Assembly: GCF_965638725.1 (NCBI RefSeq)
Contig: NC_134961.1
Span: 3,720,001 to 3,784,000, forward strand
Length of the DNA: 64,000 nt
Source of the DNA: Aptenodytes patagonicus
Lineage: Eukaryota > Chordata > Aves > Sphenisciformes > Spheniscidae
Reading direction: 5' to 3'
Positions 42,401 to 50,953 of the stretch are shown in pieces (position 1 is the first letter of the stretch; the number at the start of each line of letters is the position of its first letter). The notes below the pieces were generated by a model. The model saw only the letters and a program-made list of their open reading frames with translations, searched no databases and was not told where the DNA came from. The translations under genes were made by a program, and so were the position numbers.

Positions 42401-45400
42401 AGCCCTCCTCCAGAAACTAACAGAATGCTTTAATGAGGCTATCCAGTTTGTTATCTGAATTTTGTCTTAAGACTTGTAAAGAACTAGATAAGAGCTAGTT
42501 CTAAAGGTGACTCAGGGGGACTAAACAGCAAGCAAACCTCAGAGAGCAAAAACAATGGCATCAATTTTGCATGTGTATGTTTCACATAAAAATGTGTTAT
42601 TCATACAATACCACAATAATACATATGCTATCAACCACAGACATCTTGATCAGCTCTAGTTCATCACAGGATCATTAGTCAGAAAGGCAAAAACCCCTAA
42701 ATAAAAGCAGCTTTTAGATGGTAGACAGTACCTACTCACACATAGTATCAAACTAAGCCAATGCACTGAAATATGCACTGCTCAACCTTTAATGAACTAG
42801 AGGAATGTTATATCTTACCTTCACTTTAGTAATGAAATATTTTAATGGAGCATAAACCATTGTAATACATAGCTTTAAACAAGACTCGTATTTTGATTTA
42901 AAATGGCTGATTTTAATTATCAGATTACATGGCTACAAACTGATAAACTTGTTCTTATGCACCACAGTTTGGTACTAAGGTTGTTCAGACATCACTTATT
43001 CCTTAGGAACAAAGTTTTTATAACTAAAAAAAAAAAGTTGTTCCCAGGCAGAATAACAAATCTGTTTCACGGCCCATATTTCTACAGCCATCTCCCAGCT
43101 TAAAATAACTGTACTGAATCCTAACTTAGTAATCGTGAATCAGTAAAGAACATTACTCTGTATTTTTAAGTTCTATTGGATTCTACACACAACATTTAAC
43201 TATTGAAATCAGCTTTGCTTTCTGCATCCAGATCTCACAAAGTAAAACTGTCATTACATTATTGAAAGTAAGCAGATGTATATACCATGAAACAGAACAT
43301 ACGTTCACAAAAACTTAAAAGGTAAACCGATTACTGAAATGTATGTTTCCTTTTCACACTCTTCTTAATTCACATCATAAACATTCCAAAGATATCCTTT
43401 AATAATAGAACAGTTCCAGTTTAAAGGGTAATGTTAGATATTCTTAAGTGTATGAAAACAACTACATAGTTCTACTTCTGTTCAACCCTGAGGCACTGAC
43501 GCATTTTTTCCTATGATTATTTGAAGTGCTCTTCTGTAGTAGGCTTCTGTAATTCATTCACTCTTAGAGCAGTCTTACGTTACAGATACTAACATATCTA
43601 AAATAATCTTCTCTTTTAGAATCTGACATCAGTTGACTACAATGGTTGAAAAACACATCAGATTAAAAAAAAAAGTATCACTTCTATCCTCACTTGTGAA
43701 ATTGTGGGGAACAGTATTCACTGCTCAAAATATATGCCTCTAACTCTGCAAGGAATCTAGTCTTTCTCACAGGCCCTTCCTTAGAACAGATTGTTTTAAT
43801 TTGCTACCTTTAGAAAAGCCCTTTTGTAAACAGCTTTAAAATTTTGGGCTTCCTTTCATTCCAAGTTGAACTTTGGAAAGAAATATCACAGTCAAGCCTG
43901 GGTGAAATGAACAATTTCTACTCTCTTGAAAGTATGTTCCTGAGAACAATGATGGGTATCATCACTCTACCTTTCTCGCTAGTTCTCTATCAACTGACAA
44001 ACTGCATTAACCTAACCGGGTATTCAGATGAGCATTACAGAGAAACAGACGCATAGATAAAAGCCAAAAAAGTACCAGTATGTTGTCACAGATAGCTTAA
44101 AATGAAGGTGTCCTGGCACTACTGTTTATAACCTATTTCTGTAAGAATTTGAAGTTGCTCCAAATAAAAGGCTACATTTTAGGCAGAAGACAAAACAGGG
44201 TCAAAAAAATACTCTTTTGCCGAGTTCTGAAGCAGGAATGCTGCCACACTGTAAGCACGTCCTCTGAAATGTTGGTGTTTTCCTCCATTTTTTTCTCCTG
44301 CCACTACAGACATGCTCTGGCGTCCTCTATCTTTAAGAAAGTTACCTTTGACTTCTCTCACCTTTCCCAACTATTTGCCCTGCATGCCTTTTCTCTTCTA
44401 CCTTAACTTCAATCAGCTATCAACTTAGAATAGTCAACTGCCATTTCTAGCTACTAGTTCTCAGGATCAGATCTAAAATAAGACCTCCACAGTTCAGCTG
44501 AAACTTCTCTCACAAACATCTCCAATAATCTCCCCTTATAACTGAGTCAAAGAAAGCAGACTCCATTTTCTCTACTTACATTTATCTTCATTTTCTTAAT
44601 TTACTGTCTCCTTTACTCAATTTTTCTCCCCTTGAAACATTGTTCTCCCTTGTTTATGGGAATTCAGTTACGTTCACATTTTCCTCTCAATCCCTCCTGC
44701 AGCATATCTTCCAACTTCAACATTCTCTTATGCCCCTGGTGAGGGTTCTCACAGGACTCCAACCTTGGTTCCTGCTCCCCTTCTACATCTGGGCAATTTC
44801 ACTGCAAAACACAAACTTGAAAACCACCACCTCTTTGCTGGTAACTCCTAAACCTATCCATTTAATTCAAACTGTAAGCACGACATGCTAAAACAGAGGT
44901 ATGAATCTCACTAGTGGTCTTATTTCTGGCAAGTCCTCTGCACTGCCATTATGCCAGACAATATAATCACCCTGTTTGTCATTTAGGGTCCTAACCAGGG
45001 AGTAATCTTCAGCAACTGTAGGGGAGAACCTTTCCCACCCAATTGCAGCAAAAAGGTTTCCATCTCGCATCTGTTATTGAAACATCTCCTCTTATTTGTT
45101 TCTAACAATTCAATCTTGCCTTTTAAAACATTGCTTCCTTTTTCCTCCTGTAGAATCAGTATCTATCACTCAATAATGAAAGATCAATTTTTGTCCCCAA
45201 CCAATCCATGACATTAGCATCCATTATTCTTGTTTGTTGATTTTCAAAGAAGAACTGCCCATGCTGCCCCAGGACTGGAAGGAGCACTTTACAAACACCT
45301 GAAAAGGTAATTAATTGCTCTCTTTTAAATCATCCCTCAGAGGCATTTTTTGCTGTTTATATTGCTTAGGCATGGTACTCAATATTGTCATGCTGCCTAG

Positions 45401-48400
45401 TGCATTTTTGTTGTTTACCTTCTCTTATCTCTGTCATTTAGTTTGTAAAGCCTCTGGGAAAAATCCACCTTTCTCTTCTGTGACTACAGCCTATAACACA
45501 AAGATACCTGATCTGTGACAAGTGCTGCTATACACTACAGTAACCAAAATAATTAATCTTCAATTTTTAAAACAGGTGACCAGCATAACTACATATTTCC
45601 TGGCTGTTTTCCTGCAAATGTTTTTTGTCAGAAGTCCTTCCTTGCTTCCATCACTGCAGATGAAGGTAGCTCCTCTGACATATGACCACAATATACCCAG
45701 CTCCTCTATATATGCCTGCCTGCGATACTGTACCATTTGCTCATCCTCATCTCCACAAAGCCTCCACCCCTCCCCAAGTCTCCCTTTAGCTAGAAGAGAC
45801 ACACGTCCATGGAAATGCGAACACTAACAGGCTAGCCAGACAACTAACAGTGAACTCCTTCCTTTGCTTTTTCTCACTGAAAGCATCACAAAACAGTCAT
45901 TCTCCTCTACTACCCATCAATCTTCACAAAACTTACAGAAGTTTAAAATCTTGAAGCCACCTCTACACAGCACGGTTTACACCTACTGGTCAATTTCAAA
46001 GTTGTCAGGAGAAAAAGGAAGCACAACTGAAAAAAAAAAAAAGGTGCAGCAACAATACTAGCACAAATGTGCAGGAACAATACTAGCAGAAAACCAGCTT
46101 CTTACGTTACGCTTTAAAGGTAGTCACAATGCAAAATCATAGTTCTAACTCTATGAGGGCCTGAACAATACATGCTTATATAAAAGTATATGTGCCAAAA
46201 ATTGACAAATCACTTATAGAAATCTGTTTTCAAATAAACTGCAGCAGGAGTCTATTGATCATTTTCACTAAGGAGAAATTAGCATCTTTCCTTAACGTCA
46301 TTGATAATACTATAAACACCTAGGACTGAAAGAAATCACTTACTCATCTCCATCTGGGCAGATTCCTGTAGTCTCATCATATTTTGTACAATAAACATCT
46401 GGACTGTAGTTAAAAGTCCCATCACGCCTTCGTATAGGTCTACGACGACGCTGATTTAGGAAATGCCAATGAAAACAGGTAAATGGTCTGTGCTGGGCAC
46501 ACTTGTGCTGCAAAAATAGGGGGCACTGCTCTGTCCTAAATTCCTTTAGATACCTAAAAAAATTAAACTGTGTTACAAGTTTATCTTATTGGAGGCACAT
46601 TTTTACAGTATTAACAGGGCACTTGACAATTCAGTGCACATAGCCCGTGAAAAATTGTACAAATGTACCTGCATACAGTTTTAGTTCCTATGCACAATTT
46701 ACTCTTTAGCTGTTGTATACAAGTGACTTCATTTTTTTATGACAGATGCATTACTAATAAAATACAGTGGAATACCTAGCAAATTATATTATGTTTTGTA
46801 ACTAAACTAAAATCAAATAAATACATTAATTTAAAAAGCACAGTATTTAGAATATTGTCCTAAGTAACCACCAAACAAAGATTATAAATCAAACAAGTTA
46901 CTTGAATGAGCATTTGTATTGCTTGCTACCATACAAAATAGTCCTACAAAGGGTATTTTAGCTAAATACCACATCTAATTTAAACATTAGTCCTTAATCA
47001 CAATATTCCCAGCATGCAGACACACTATATAGAAAGCTAGAGGGTTAAAAGAGGTTTATGAAGGTTATCAGGGGCCATGAGAGGGCTTCAGCAAACTTAT
47101 TTTAGCGACTGTTACCTTTGTGTTGAGACAGTCTGGGGTCTTTGAAGGTTACTTAGGTGTTAATGAGACAGTCCTTCATTAGCATGCAGGGCATAGAAGC
47201 TAGTTAGGAAGTCCGATAGCACTTTCCACAGGATATCAAAATCATGCCAGACTGGGCACTACTGTGGCATTTGTCAAAGGACGTAAGACAGCACTTCCTC
47301 CTGTCTCAGTTTATGTATCTATTAGCCAATTTAGCAAGTTCATTACGTCGCTAAAGTTATGGAGTATTTGCAGAGGAAGGAGTATACAGGGGCTTTGCAG
47401 AAGAACCTTAGGGTTCCCAGAGGTCTCCAAAAGGGTACAGGACGTGTAACAGGCTACAGGGGAACTGAAGATATAGGGAAAGGAAAGGATTAGAGAGAGG
47501 ATTAAAGGGCATCTTTTCATTCTCAGTTGCTTAAATTGGTACATGGGGGATGTAATGACACAAGAGTTATGAAGCATGTCTTTTAAGTTTAGAGAAGAAT
47601 CTCTAAACTATCCAGGATTGCGGGAAGAGGGAGAAAAAAAAAAAAAGGAATAGAATTTTTGGACATTAAGGGCTGTAGGACAGGTTGTAGCAGTATCTAG
47701 GTAAGTGGCTACATTCTTGTGGTCTTTCTGAGAGTGCTGGAAGTATGATATTATAGAAATGATGATACGGGGGTTGGGAGTGAAGGAATGTCACAATCAA
47801 GTGATAAATTATTCTGCATTTGTGGGGAGCACATGAGCCTACATGAGATGGGTTGCCAGTAATGCTAGAGGGCTGCAGGGACTTTATAGACCATATCAGA
47901 AGAAAACGGATAGGCTTGCAGGGAGGATGGCAAGCATATAGAAGCTGTCTTTCAGTACGGCGAGGTCTGCAAAAATTGTCACGGAAATGTCCCATGGACT
48001 CGAGCTGAGGCTGGCTACGCAACGCTTAGGAGAAGTGGAAGGACTGCTGTCATAGACGGGAGAGGGCGGTCTCGGAGCGCGGGAGGGTGCTGCGGGGCTC
48101 GGGGTGCCGTACGATGCCGGCGGGTCGCGGCGCGGAGCAGAGAGACGCGACCGTGGGAGCGGAGGCAAGGCGCGGAGAACCGCCGCAGGCGCTCTGCAGT
48201 CAGCCGTGCCCGGGCCGCCTTCATCCAGCCGGCACAGAACGCGGCTTCCTCCCCGCCGCGCCTGGAGCCGGAAAAGGAGTACAGCGGAGGCTGGCCAGGG
48301 CCGGCCAGTCTCCTCACAGACCCGCCGCCAGCGCAGCAGGCCGCGCGGAGCAGGCCTGGCACGCGACCGGGCCCTCCGCCGCGGGTCCCGAGGCCCTCCC

Positions 48401-48532
48401 CGCGCGGCGCTGGGGCCCAGGGAGCAGGGCGCCTCTAGGACGCGGTACCTACGTATAATGCGTCGGCTGTTCGGTCTGCGGGGACCCACCGGACCCGCCG
48501 CCCCGCGACGCCGCTTTCGAAACCGACGGCAT
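6315..48532 (-). CDS. UNKL: UNKL, unkempt-like CCCH zinc-finger protein (partial, 11 coding exons)
   Basis: Spliced gene read leftwards. Coding exons are 48532-48453, 46553-46344, 40075-39899, 37014-36881, 34918-34783, 34047-33930, 29866-29782, 24287-24205, 13602-13414, 11247-11185 and 6480-6315; each has AG/GT borders and the phases join without a break into about 480 codons. Six CCCH fingers are visible: CX7CX7CX3H near residue 36, CX9CX5CX3H near 82-102, CX9CX6CX3H near 121, CX6CX5CX3H near 214, CX14CX5CX3H near 250 and CX8CX5CX3H near 292. A Ser/Thr-rich linker follows. The family binds RNA through the fingers and ends in a coiled coil and RING-like domain; that part is not in the window, so the gene runs off the left edge. 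UNKL rather than its paralogue UNK is chosen from exon 1 (MPSVSKAA) and exon 4 ([15 protein letters not shown]), which match UNKL as I remember it. Confidence 0.95.
7380..7600 (+). mobile_element. CR1 LINE 3' region, left part (host of a nested CR1)
   Basis: ACACTGGAACATGTTGCCCA, AGAGGCTGTGGAGTCTTC and GGGCAACCTGCTCTAG are the CR1 3' end in plus orientation. It stops at CCTCCAGAG and resumes at 8398 after an inserted CR1. Confidence 0.8.
7601..8397 (-). mobile_element. CR1 LINE inserted in another CR1
   Basis: A 5'-truncated CR1 of about 800 bases in minus orientation; its 3' end is at 7601 (a degraded AATCATAGAATGGTTTGG tail). The minus frame 8242-7787 keeps 151 codons of the ORF2 C-terminus ([34 protein letters not shown]). 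The host's 5-bp CAGAG is present on both sides (7596-7600 and 8398-8402). Confidence 0.88.
8398..8438 (+). mobile_element. CR1 LINE 3' tail, right part of the split host
   Basis: AGGTCCCTTCCAAGCTTAAC followed by TTATTCTATGATTCTATA is the CR1 terminus, continuing directly from CCTCCAGAG at 7600. The ATTCTATG-type tail gives the plus orientation. Confidence 0.85.
9290..10150 (-). mobile_element. CR1 LINE, older subfamily
   Basis: About 860 bases in minus orientation, starting CAGGTTGGAAGGAACTTCAG, GTCATCTAGTCCAACCTCC and running through CTCCAAGGATGGAGACTGCA, GGCTGGCTCC and AGGTGCAGGACTTCGCACTT. It differs clearly from the 7.6 and 19 kb copies. 5'-truncated near 10150. Confidence 0.85.
10870..11090 (-). 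mobile_element. CR1 LINE fragment
   Basis: GGAGGGAGACTCCACAACCT, CTCTGGGCAACCTATTC, TCCTGTGTTTCAGTTTGTGC and CTTGTCCTGTCACTGGGCAC mark a CR1 3' fragment in minus orientation, ending just before UNKL exon 10. Confidence 0.8.
11185..11247 (-). CDS. UNKL: UNKL coding exon 10
   Basis: Twenty-one codons, residues 405-425, starting [12 protein letters not shown] and ending EQDNKQ. It parallels the human UNKL stretch AKRRDSPAE to EQDSKQ as I remember it. Acceptor CTTCTCTCAG, donor CAG|GTATTG; phase 0 at both ends. Confidence 0.85.
11248..13413 (-). other. UNKL: UNKL intron 9
   Basis: About 2.2 kb of AT-rich sequence. No repeat, RNA gene or coding frame that I can support. Confidence 0.7.
13414..13602 (-). 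CDS. UNKL: UNKL coding exon 9 (Ser-rich, phase 0-0 exon)
   Basis: Sixty-three codons, residues 342-404. Begins [18 protein letters not shown] and ends [14 protein letters not shown]. The tail matches a segment of UNK ([10 protein letters not shown]). Both ends are phase 0, so skipping would keep frame. Acceptor CTTCTACAG, donor CAG|GTATGT. Confidence 0.85.
14731..14752. repeat. Telomere-like inverted motif
   Basis: TTAGGGTTAACCCTAACCCT joins a TTAGGG unit head-to-head to CCCTAA units. Too short to count as an interstitial telomere array. Confidence 0.7.
16585..16700. mobile_element. Possible ancient retroposon fragment
   Basis: AATAAGAACATAAGAAATGC followed by GTTGGGTTAGACC and ATATCCTGTTACC resembles the same old retroposon seen at 39.1 kb, in a shorter copy. 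Confidence 0.4.
19001..20397 (-). mobile_element. CR1 LINE, 1.4 kb, with broken reverse transcriptase
   Basis: The 3' tail CATAGAATCATAGAATGGTT is at 19001; the copy is 5'-truncated near 20397. The minus frame 20356-19802 reads RT motifs ([20 protein letters not shown] and SGIPQG), then shifts frame; the FADD catalytic box reads FADN in the next frame (20018-19698), and the C-terminal ORF2 part is split again at 19750-19496 and 19474-19088. At least two frame changes mean it is dead. The longest and most intact CR1 in the window. Confidence 0.93.
20912..20971. repeat. Tandem duplication, 30 bp unit, two copies
   Basis: GCAAAGGTGACTGAGGAAA then GGGGTAGATA is repeated as GCAAAAGTGACTGAGGAAAA then GGGGTACATA. 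In UNKL intron 8. Confidence 0.85.
24205..24287 (-). CDS. UNKL: UNKL coding exon 8 (Ser/Asn-rich linker)
   Basis: Residues 314-341. Starts [12 protein letters not shown] and ends [10 protein letters not shown], rich in Ser, Asn and Thr. It aligns with human UNKL residues starting KSLGMVNEW as I remember them, which separates it from UNK at this position. Acceptor TTTTCAACAG, donor AAT|GTAAGT. Confidence 0.88.
24288..29781 (-). other. UNKL: UNKL intron 7
   Basis: About 5.5 kb, AT-rich, with the 25.8 kb tandem repeat and poly(T)/poly(A) runs near 28970-29055. Nothing else recognised. Confidence 0.7.
25795..25853. repeat. Tandem repeat, 19-20 bp unit, three copies
   Basis: Three copies of a unit like TGTCCAGTCAACCCTCACA, the first diverged. 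Lies in UNKL intron 7. Confidence 0.85.
29782..29866 (-). CDS. UNKL: UNKL coding exon 7 (CCCH finger 6)
   Basis: Residues 286-313 plus one base. Encodes [16 protein letters not shown] and [12 protein letters not shown], the sixth and last finger (CX8CX5CX3H). Acceptor TTGTTTAG, donor A|GTAAGT. Confidence 0.95.
29867..33929 (-). other. UNKL: UNKL intron 6
   Basis: About 4 kb. A possible decayed CR1 relic at 32480-33000; otherwise AT-rich sequence with no feature I can support. Confidence 0.7.
32480..33000 (+). mobile_element. Possible ancient CR1-like relic
   Basis: ACATTTGGCAAAGGCACATC resembles the AFDKVPH block and GCTCAGCCTTGTGACTTATT resembles GSVLGPLLFN, in the right order and spacing. 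Weak evidence, heavily decayed. Confidence 0.35.
33930..34047 (-). CDS. UNKL: UNKL coding exon 6 (CCCH finger 5)
   Basis: Residues 246-285. Carries [18 protein letters not shown] and [15 protein letters not shown], the long-spaced finger 5 (CX14CX5CX3H). Acceptor TTTTCTAG, donor GAG|GTAAGA, phase 0 end. Confidence 0.95.
34341..34384. repeat. ATGATGTAA-type short tandem repeat
   Basis: An irregular run of GATGATG/AATGATGTA units between UNKL exons 5 and 6. Four to five copies with small changes. Confidence 0.8.
34783..34918 (-). CDS. UNKL: UNKL coding exon 5 (CCCH finger 4)
   Basis: Residues 201-245 plus two bases. Contains [21 protein letters not shown] (finger 4, CX6CX5CX3H) and the basic stretch [12 protein letters not shown]. 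Acceptor TGTTTACAG, donor AG|GTACAT. Confidence 0.95.
34919..36880 (-). other. UNKL: UNKL intron 4
   Basis: About 2 kb, with the ancient CR1-like relic at 35540-35930. Nothing else recognised. The neighbouring intron 5 (34048-34782) is only 735 bases and holds the ATGATGTAA repeat. Confidence 0.75.
35540..35930 (+). mobile_element. Ancient CR1-like LINE relic (RT region)
   Basis: GTGATGTACCTTGACTTCAG codes YLDFSK, and about 180 bases later TTCAGTCCTTTTCAATAGTT resembles the LFNIFINDL block. Many stops and shifts. It is far more diverged than the other copies. Confidence 0.6.
36881..37014 (-). CDS. UNKL: UNKL coding exon 4 (inter-finger linker)
   Basis: Residues 156-200 plus one base. Starts [13 protein letters not shown], runs through [15 protein letters not shown] and ends [14 protein letters not shown]. 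The middle matches UNKL rather than UNK. Acceptor CATTCCAG, donor G|GTAATG, weaker than its neighbours. Confidence 0.93.
37390..37640 (+). mobile_element. Ancient CR1/L3-like LINE relic
   Basis: GGGTGATCAGAAGTACAGAA, ATGAGGGAGAATTAAACACC and CTTTGCCTTGGAAAAGTTAT resemble the C-terminal ORF2 region of old CR1/L3-type elements. Recognised from memory only. Confidence 0.5.
39080..39400. mobile_element. Possible ancient retroposon
   Basis: CCATACCAGCTCAGATCAAA, GTTCATCTAGCCTGGAATCC and CAACAGTGGCCAATAGCAGA match an old retroposon motif I remember from reptile and bird genomes. Family and orientation are not certain. Confidence 0.5.
39899..40075 (-). CDS. UNKL: UNKL coding exon 3 (end of finger 2, finger 3)
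   Basis: Residues 98-155 plus two bases of Arg156. Opens with [18 protein letters not shown], completing finger 2, then finger 3 ([16 protein letters not shown] to CAFAH). The junction makes Asp97 where UNK has Glu. Donor AG|GTAGTC. Confidence 0.94.
41204..41241. repeat. Direct duplication, 16 bp, 22 bp apart
   Basis: AGCATTCTGTTAAACA occurs at 41204-41219 and 41226-41241, with the linker similar too. In UNKL intron 2. Confidence 0.85.
46045..46093. repeat. Direct duplication, about 24 bp unit
   Basis: TGCAGCAACAATACTAGCAC and TGCAGGAACAATACTAGCAG are adjacent copies, next to an A run at 46030-46042. In UNKL intron 2. Confidence 0.85.
46344..46553 (-). CDS. UNKL: UNKL coding exon 2 (CCCH finger 1 and half of finger 2)
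   Basis: Residues 27-97. Begins [10 protein letters not shown], contains the first finger (C...C...C...H ending TCFHWH), the basic run [11 protein letters not shown] and the first part of finger 2 ([16 protein letters not shown]). Acceptor TTTTTTTAG, donor GA|GTAAGT. Confidence 0.95.
46554..48452 (-). other. UNKL: UNKL intron 1
   Basis: About 1.9 kb. Its first 400 bases (right side) are CpG island; the rest is purine-rich on the plus strand around 47.4-47.9 kb. No feature recognised. Confidence 0.7.
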
Positions 48533-48860
48533 CTTCCCCGGCGGTCAACAGAGCGCAGGCGCGGCCCCGTCCCGCCGGCCCCGCCCCCCCGCAACGCGAC
48601 CCCGCCGGCCCCACCCCACGAGCGCGCGCCCGGGGCGCCCGCCCGCTGCCCCGCGCAGCCCGCCCCCCTAAGCAGCGGCCGCGGCGCCGCGCGTGGGAGC
48701 GGGGCAGCGCGGGCCCAGACGGTGCCCGGGGGATACCCGCGGGCCGCCGGCGCTCGGCCGTGGGCGAGCGTGTGTTCTTGGACACGGCGCACCCGCTGGA
48801 AGCGTCCGACTACGCAGTCCGTGTGCCTCGAGGCCTTGGAGGCTGCGCGTTTTAGAAAGA
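48050..48860. other. CpG island at UNKL start
   Basis: About 800 bases with dense CpG around UNKL exon 1 and its first-intron start. Upstream of the ATG is GCGCAGGCGCGG, similar to an NRF1 site. No TATA box is seen. Edges are estimated. Confidence 0.85.
48453..48532 (-). CDS. UNKL: UNKL coding exon 1
   Basis: Residues 1-26 plus two bases of Thr27. The start reads MPSVSKAA, then a short Gly/Ser stretch and PQTEQPTHY, typical of UNKL. Sequence before the ATG is ggaag, with A at -3, a good initiation context. The donor is AC|GTAGGT. The exon lies inside a CpG island. Confidence 0.93.
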
Positions 48861-49001
48861 GCACGCAGAGCTGCTTCAGCCAGCTTCAGCCGACGGCCTT
48901 GCTCTCCACGCTTTTAACGACTAAACGCTGCAGGCAAATGGTTTGTAAGTCTTCCAACACCTTAAAAGCAAGAGACTACGAGAACAGTTTTACAGGTATT
49001 C

Positions 49002-49007
49002 TTTATT
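49002..49007 (-). terminator. UQCC4: Likely UQCC4 poly(A) signal
   Basis: AATAAA on the minus strand about 1.2 kb after the UQCC4 stop codon and 470 bases before the UNKL ATG. Another AATAAA is at 49063-49058. Confidence 0.5.
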
Positions 49008-50210
49008 AAACACCTATCGCATCACCCAAAAACAAGGCACACACAAAGGGGCAGCTCTTTATTTCCTTAAACAAAGTAGTGCGTTGCTGGGCTTGTCGTT
49101 TTAATAGATTGGGGAGAAAGAAAGCTAGAGAAACAGGTGTTACACCTTAGGTCAATATAAATAAAATCCAGGCTCTCTCTTCTGTTCGCCAGGACACCCC
49201 CCTGCACGGACCTCACTTGCAGCACTCTACTGTAGTAAAAGTTGAATCCCAAGACAAACCAAACCAACAGTACTCATTTCCTAGGTATCACCTGGCCAGA
49301 CTGCAGGGACTCTACAGTGAAACCAAAAGCCATGGTGCATGTTCTTCAGAGACTAAGCAGCAGTATTGGATGAACACGACACTAAGTTTTCTTGGTAGCT
49401 CCAGCATGTCTTACTAGCTGCTGCCGCATTTGGTTTTTTGGTTCGTTTAGGGTTTTTGGTTTGGTTTTTGTTCTGCTTTTTAATTAGGAATTTTAATGGC
49501 ACAAAAAAAGTGTTGCATTTTCACATCTGAAAGCTTAAAAAAATGCCTCCAGCTTTGAAGGGAACTAAGTCATATTAGTAGCTTAGATTCTTCCTCCCCA
49601 AGAAAAGACTCCAGAGTATGCAAGTTTGAGTATCTATGAATCCATAGGAAAAACCAGATACTACATTGTTCTAGTCCAGAAAGTGAGCACCGACTATGCA
49701 TTAAGGGTTGAAGAAGGTAATTTCTACATTGTTTGGTAGAATTTAAAAAAAATCAGAACAGAAAAGAATCACACATTAATTAATCATACACTTACAGTCG
49801 CAAGTCGAACATACTCTGTGACTAGCAAAATGTCAAATGAAGGTCACCTTCAGCAGCAATTTTACAGACTTACAGCTTCGATATTTTAATACACGGTGCA
49901 TCTAAGAAAAAAAATCCATGGAGGAGATGGGTTCTATAAAACATATCTTCAAACGCAAGTGGATTTGCAATACAGCCTGCTCATCCCTACTGTGCAATGC
50001 AGGAAGAGACCGCTCCTTGCGCCACCAGGGTGAATTACTAAGCTAAGAGCGGCACAGAAAGCAGCAAGATACATGGAGTCACGCTTGCAAGATAAGGCTG
50101 CCGACCGGCAGGAAAAACAAGTTTTCCCATTAAAGTGTCAGTACAGCTTTTAACCAGGTGAATACCAGCAAACTTCTGGCAGTCCCTTCACTGCAGCCAC
50201 ACTCCCAGCC
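49008..50210 (-). other. UQCC4: UQCC4 3' untranslated region (inferred)
   Basis: Between the UQCC4 stop and its likely poly(A) signals. AT-richer than the CpG islands on both sides; no coding frame or repeat is convincing. A T/G-rich stretch lies near 49430-49480. Confidence 0.5.
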
Positions 50211-50565
50211 TCATTTCTCCTTCCGCGGTTGCAGGAGAGCATTGCTTTTCTGGGCCGCATCTAAAGAGTCCACGGTCCGACCGGAGAAAACTGCTTCCAG
50301 TCGCTCATCGATCTCCGTTTTTTCCCTGAACGCACACCAGAGCAACAGCCCAGCGCACAGCAGGCTGACAGGCAGCACCTTCACCCACGGCCTCTCGTGG
50401 TCGCTCCCCATAGACCGGCTGACGCTCCACACCCGCGGACTGGCCTTGCTGGCGGAGAAAGGGACGGCCCCCCCGCCCTCCGGATCCGCGCCCGCCGCGC
50501 CCTCCGGGCACCGCCGCCGTGCCAGCCACCTCCGGGGCCCAGGCAGGCGCAGGGAGCGCCGCGCC
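50211..50565 (-). CDS. UQCC4: UQCC4 coding exon 2
   Basis: Residues 9-126 and the stop codon. Contains the Arg-rich leader, the conserved PFSASKASP segment, the single membrane helix LPVSLLCAGLLLWCAF and a charged tail ending QPRKEK. Confidence 0.9.
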
Positions 50566-50661
50566 CTGCAAAGACACACGCGTCAGAGGCGCGGAGCGCG
50601 CGGCCAGGGCCCGCGGCCCGCGCCCGCCACCTCACCGCCAGCGACCAAGCGCCCAGCTCAT
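50211..50661 (-). CDS. UQCC4: UQCC4 (C16orf91/CCSMST1), complex III assembly factor
   Basis: Two coding exons, 50661-50636 and 50565-50211, separated by a 70-base intron (donor CG|GTGAGG, acceptor GTGTCTTTGCAG). Together they give 126 codons and a stop. The N-terminus is Arg-rich without acidic residues (residues 1-30), like a mitochondrial presequence. The conserved core PFSASKASP, a W, then RPWVKVLP and one hydrophobic helix (about 72-88) match UQCC4, a small inner-membrane protein needed for cytochrome b and complex III assembly. An open frame could start with an in-frame ATG 14 bases inside the intron, but the spliced form gives a better N-terminus and uses strong splice sites. Confidence 0.88.
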
Positions 50662-50930
50662 CCCGGCGCGCCGTGCTGCCCGCCTCCTCCCCGCGCCGCC
50701 CGGAAGCGGAAGCGCGGACGCGCCGGCGGCGGCAGGGTCCCGCAGGCTCACAGGCGGCCCGGCCCGCGCCGAGGGAGGGCGCTGGGCTGTGGCCGAAAGG
50801 ACGGTGGACGGGGGTGGCCCGCGCGCTGGCCGCCCAGCAGGCTCACGAACCGGACAGCGGGAGGAGGCAAAACGACCGGAGACGGCGTTCTCGGCGTCCA
50901 CCGACGCCTACAGTAACGTTCCCACAGCTC
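50300..50930. other. CpG island at UQCC4 start
   Basis: GC-rich, CpG-dense block covering UQCC4 exon 1, its 70-base intron and upstream sequence. It begins right after the likely GNPTG poly(A) signal. It is the likely UQCC4 promoter. Confidence 0.8.
50636..50661 (-). CDS. UQCC4: UQCC4 coding exon 1
   Basis: Only 26 bases: MSWALGRW plus two bases of Arg9. G at -3 of the ATG. The donor CG|GTGAGGTGG is a near-consensus site. The exon sits in a CpG island. Confidence 0.75.
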
Positions 50931-50947
50931 ATGCCGGAAGAGTCCAT

Positions 50948-50953
50948 TTTATT
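50948..50953 (-). terminator. GNPTG: Likely GNPTG poly(A) signal
   Basis: AATAAA on the minus strand, downstream of the last GNPTG exon and about 290 bases before the UQCC4 ATG. A second AATAAA lies at 51154-51149. Which is used is unknown. Confidence 0.5.

Larger units (their letters stand above)
40076..46343 (-). other. UNKL: UNKL intron 2
   Basis: About 6.3 kb. Two short direct duplications (41.2 and 46.05 kb) and a C run near 42011. A pyrimidine-rich stretch spans about 44.3-45.8 kb. No mobile element recognised. Confidence 0.7.

Noticed and set aside
47896-49009. Long open frames on both strands (322 codons minus, 301 codons plus) over the UNKL start
   Set aside because: They lie in a CpG island where stop codons are rare. 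Their Arg/Pro/Ala-rich composition fits no family, and they overlap UNKL exon 1 in the wrong frame.
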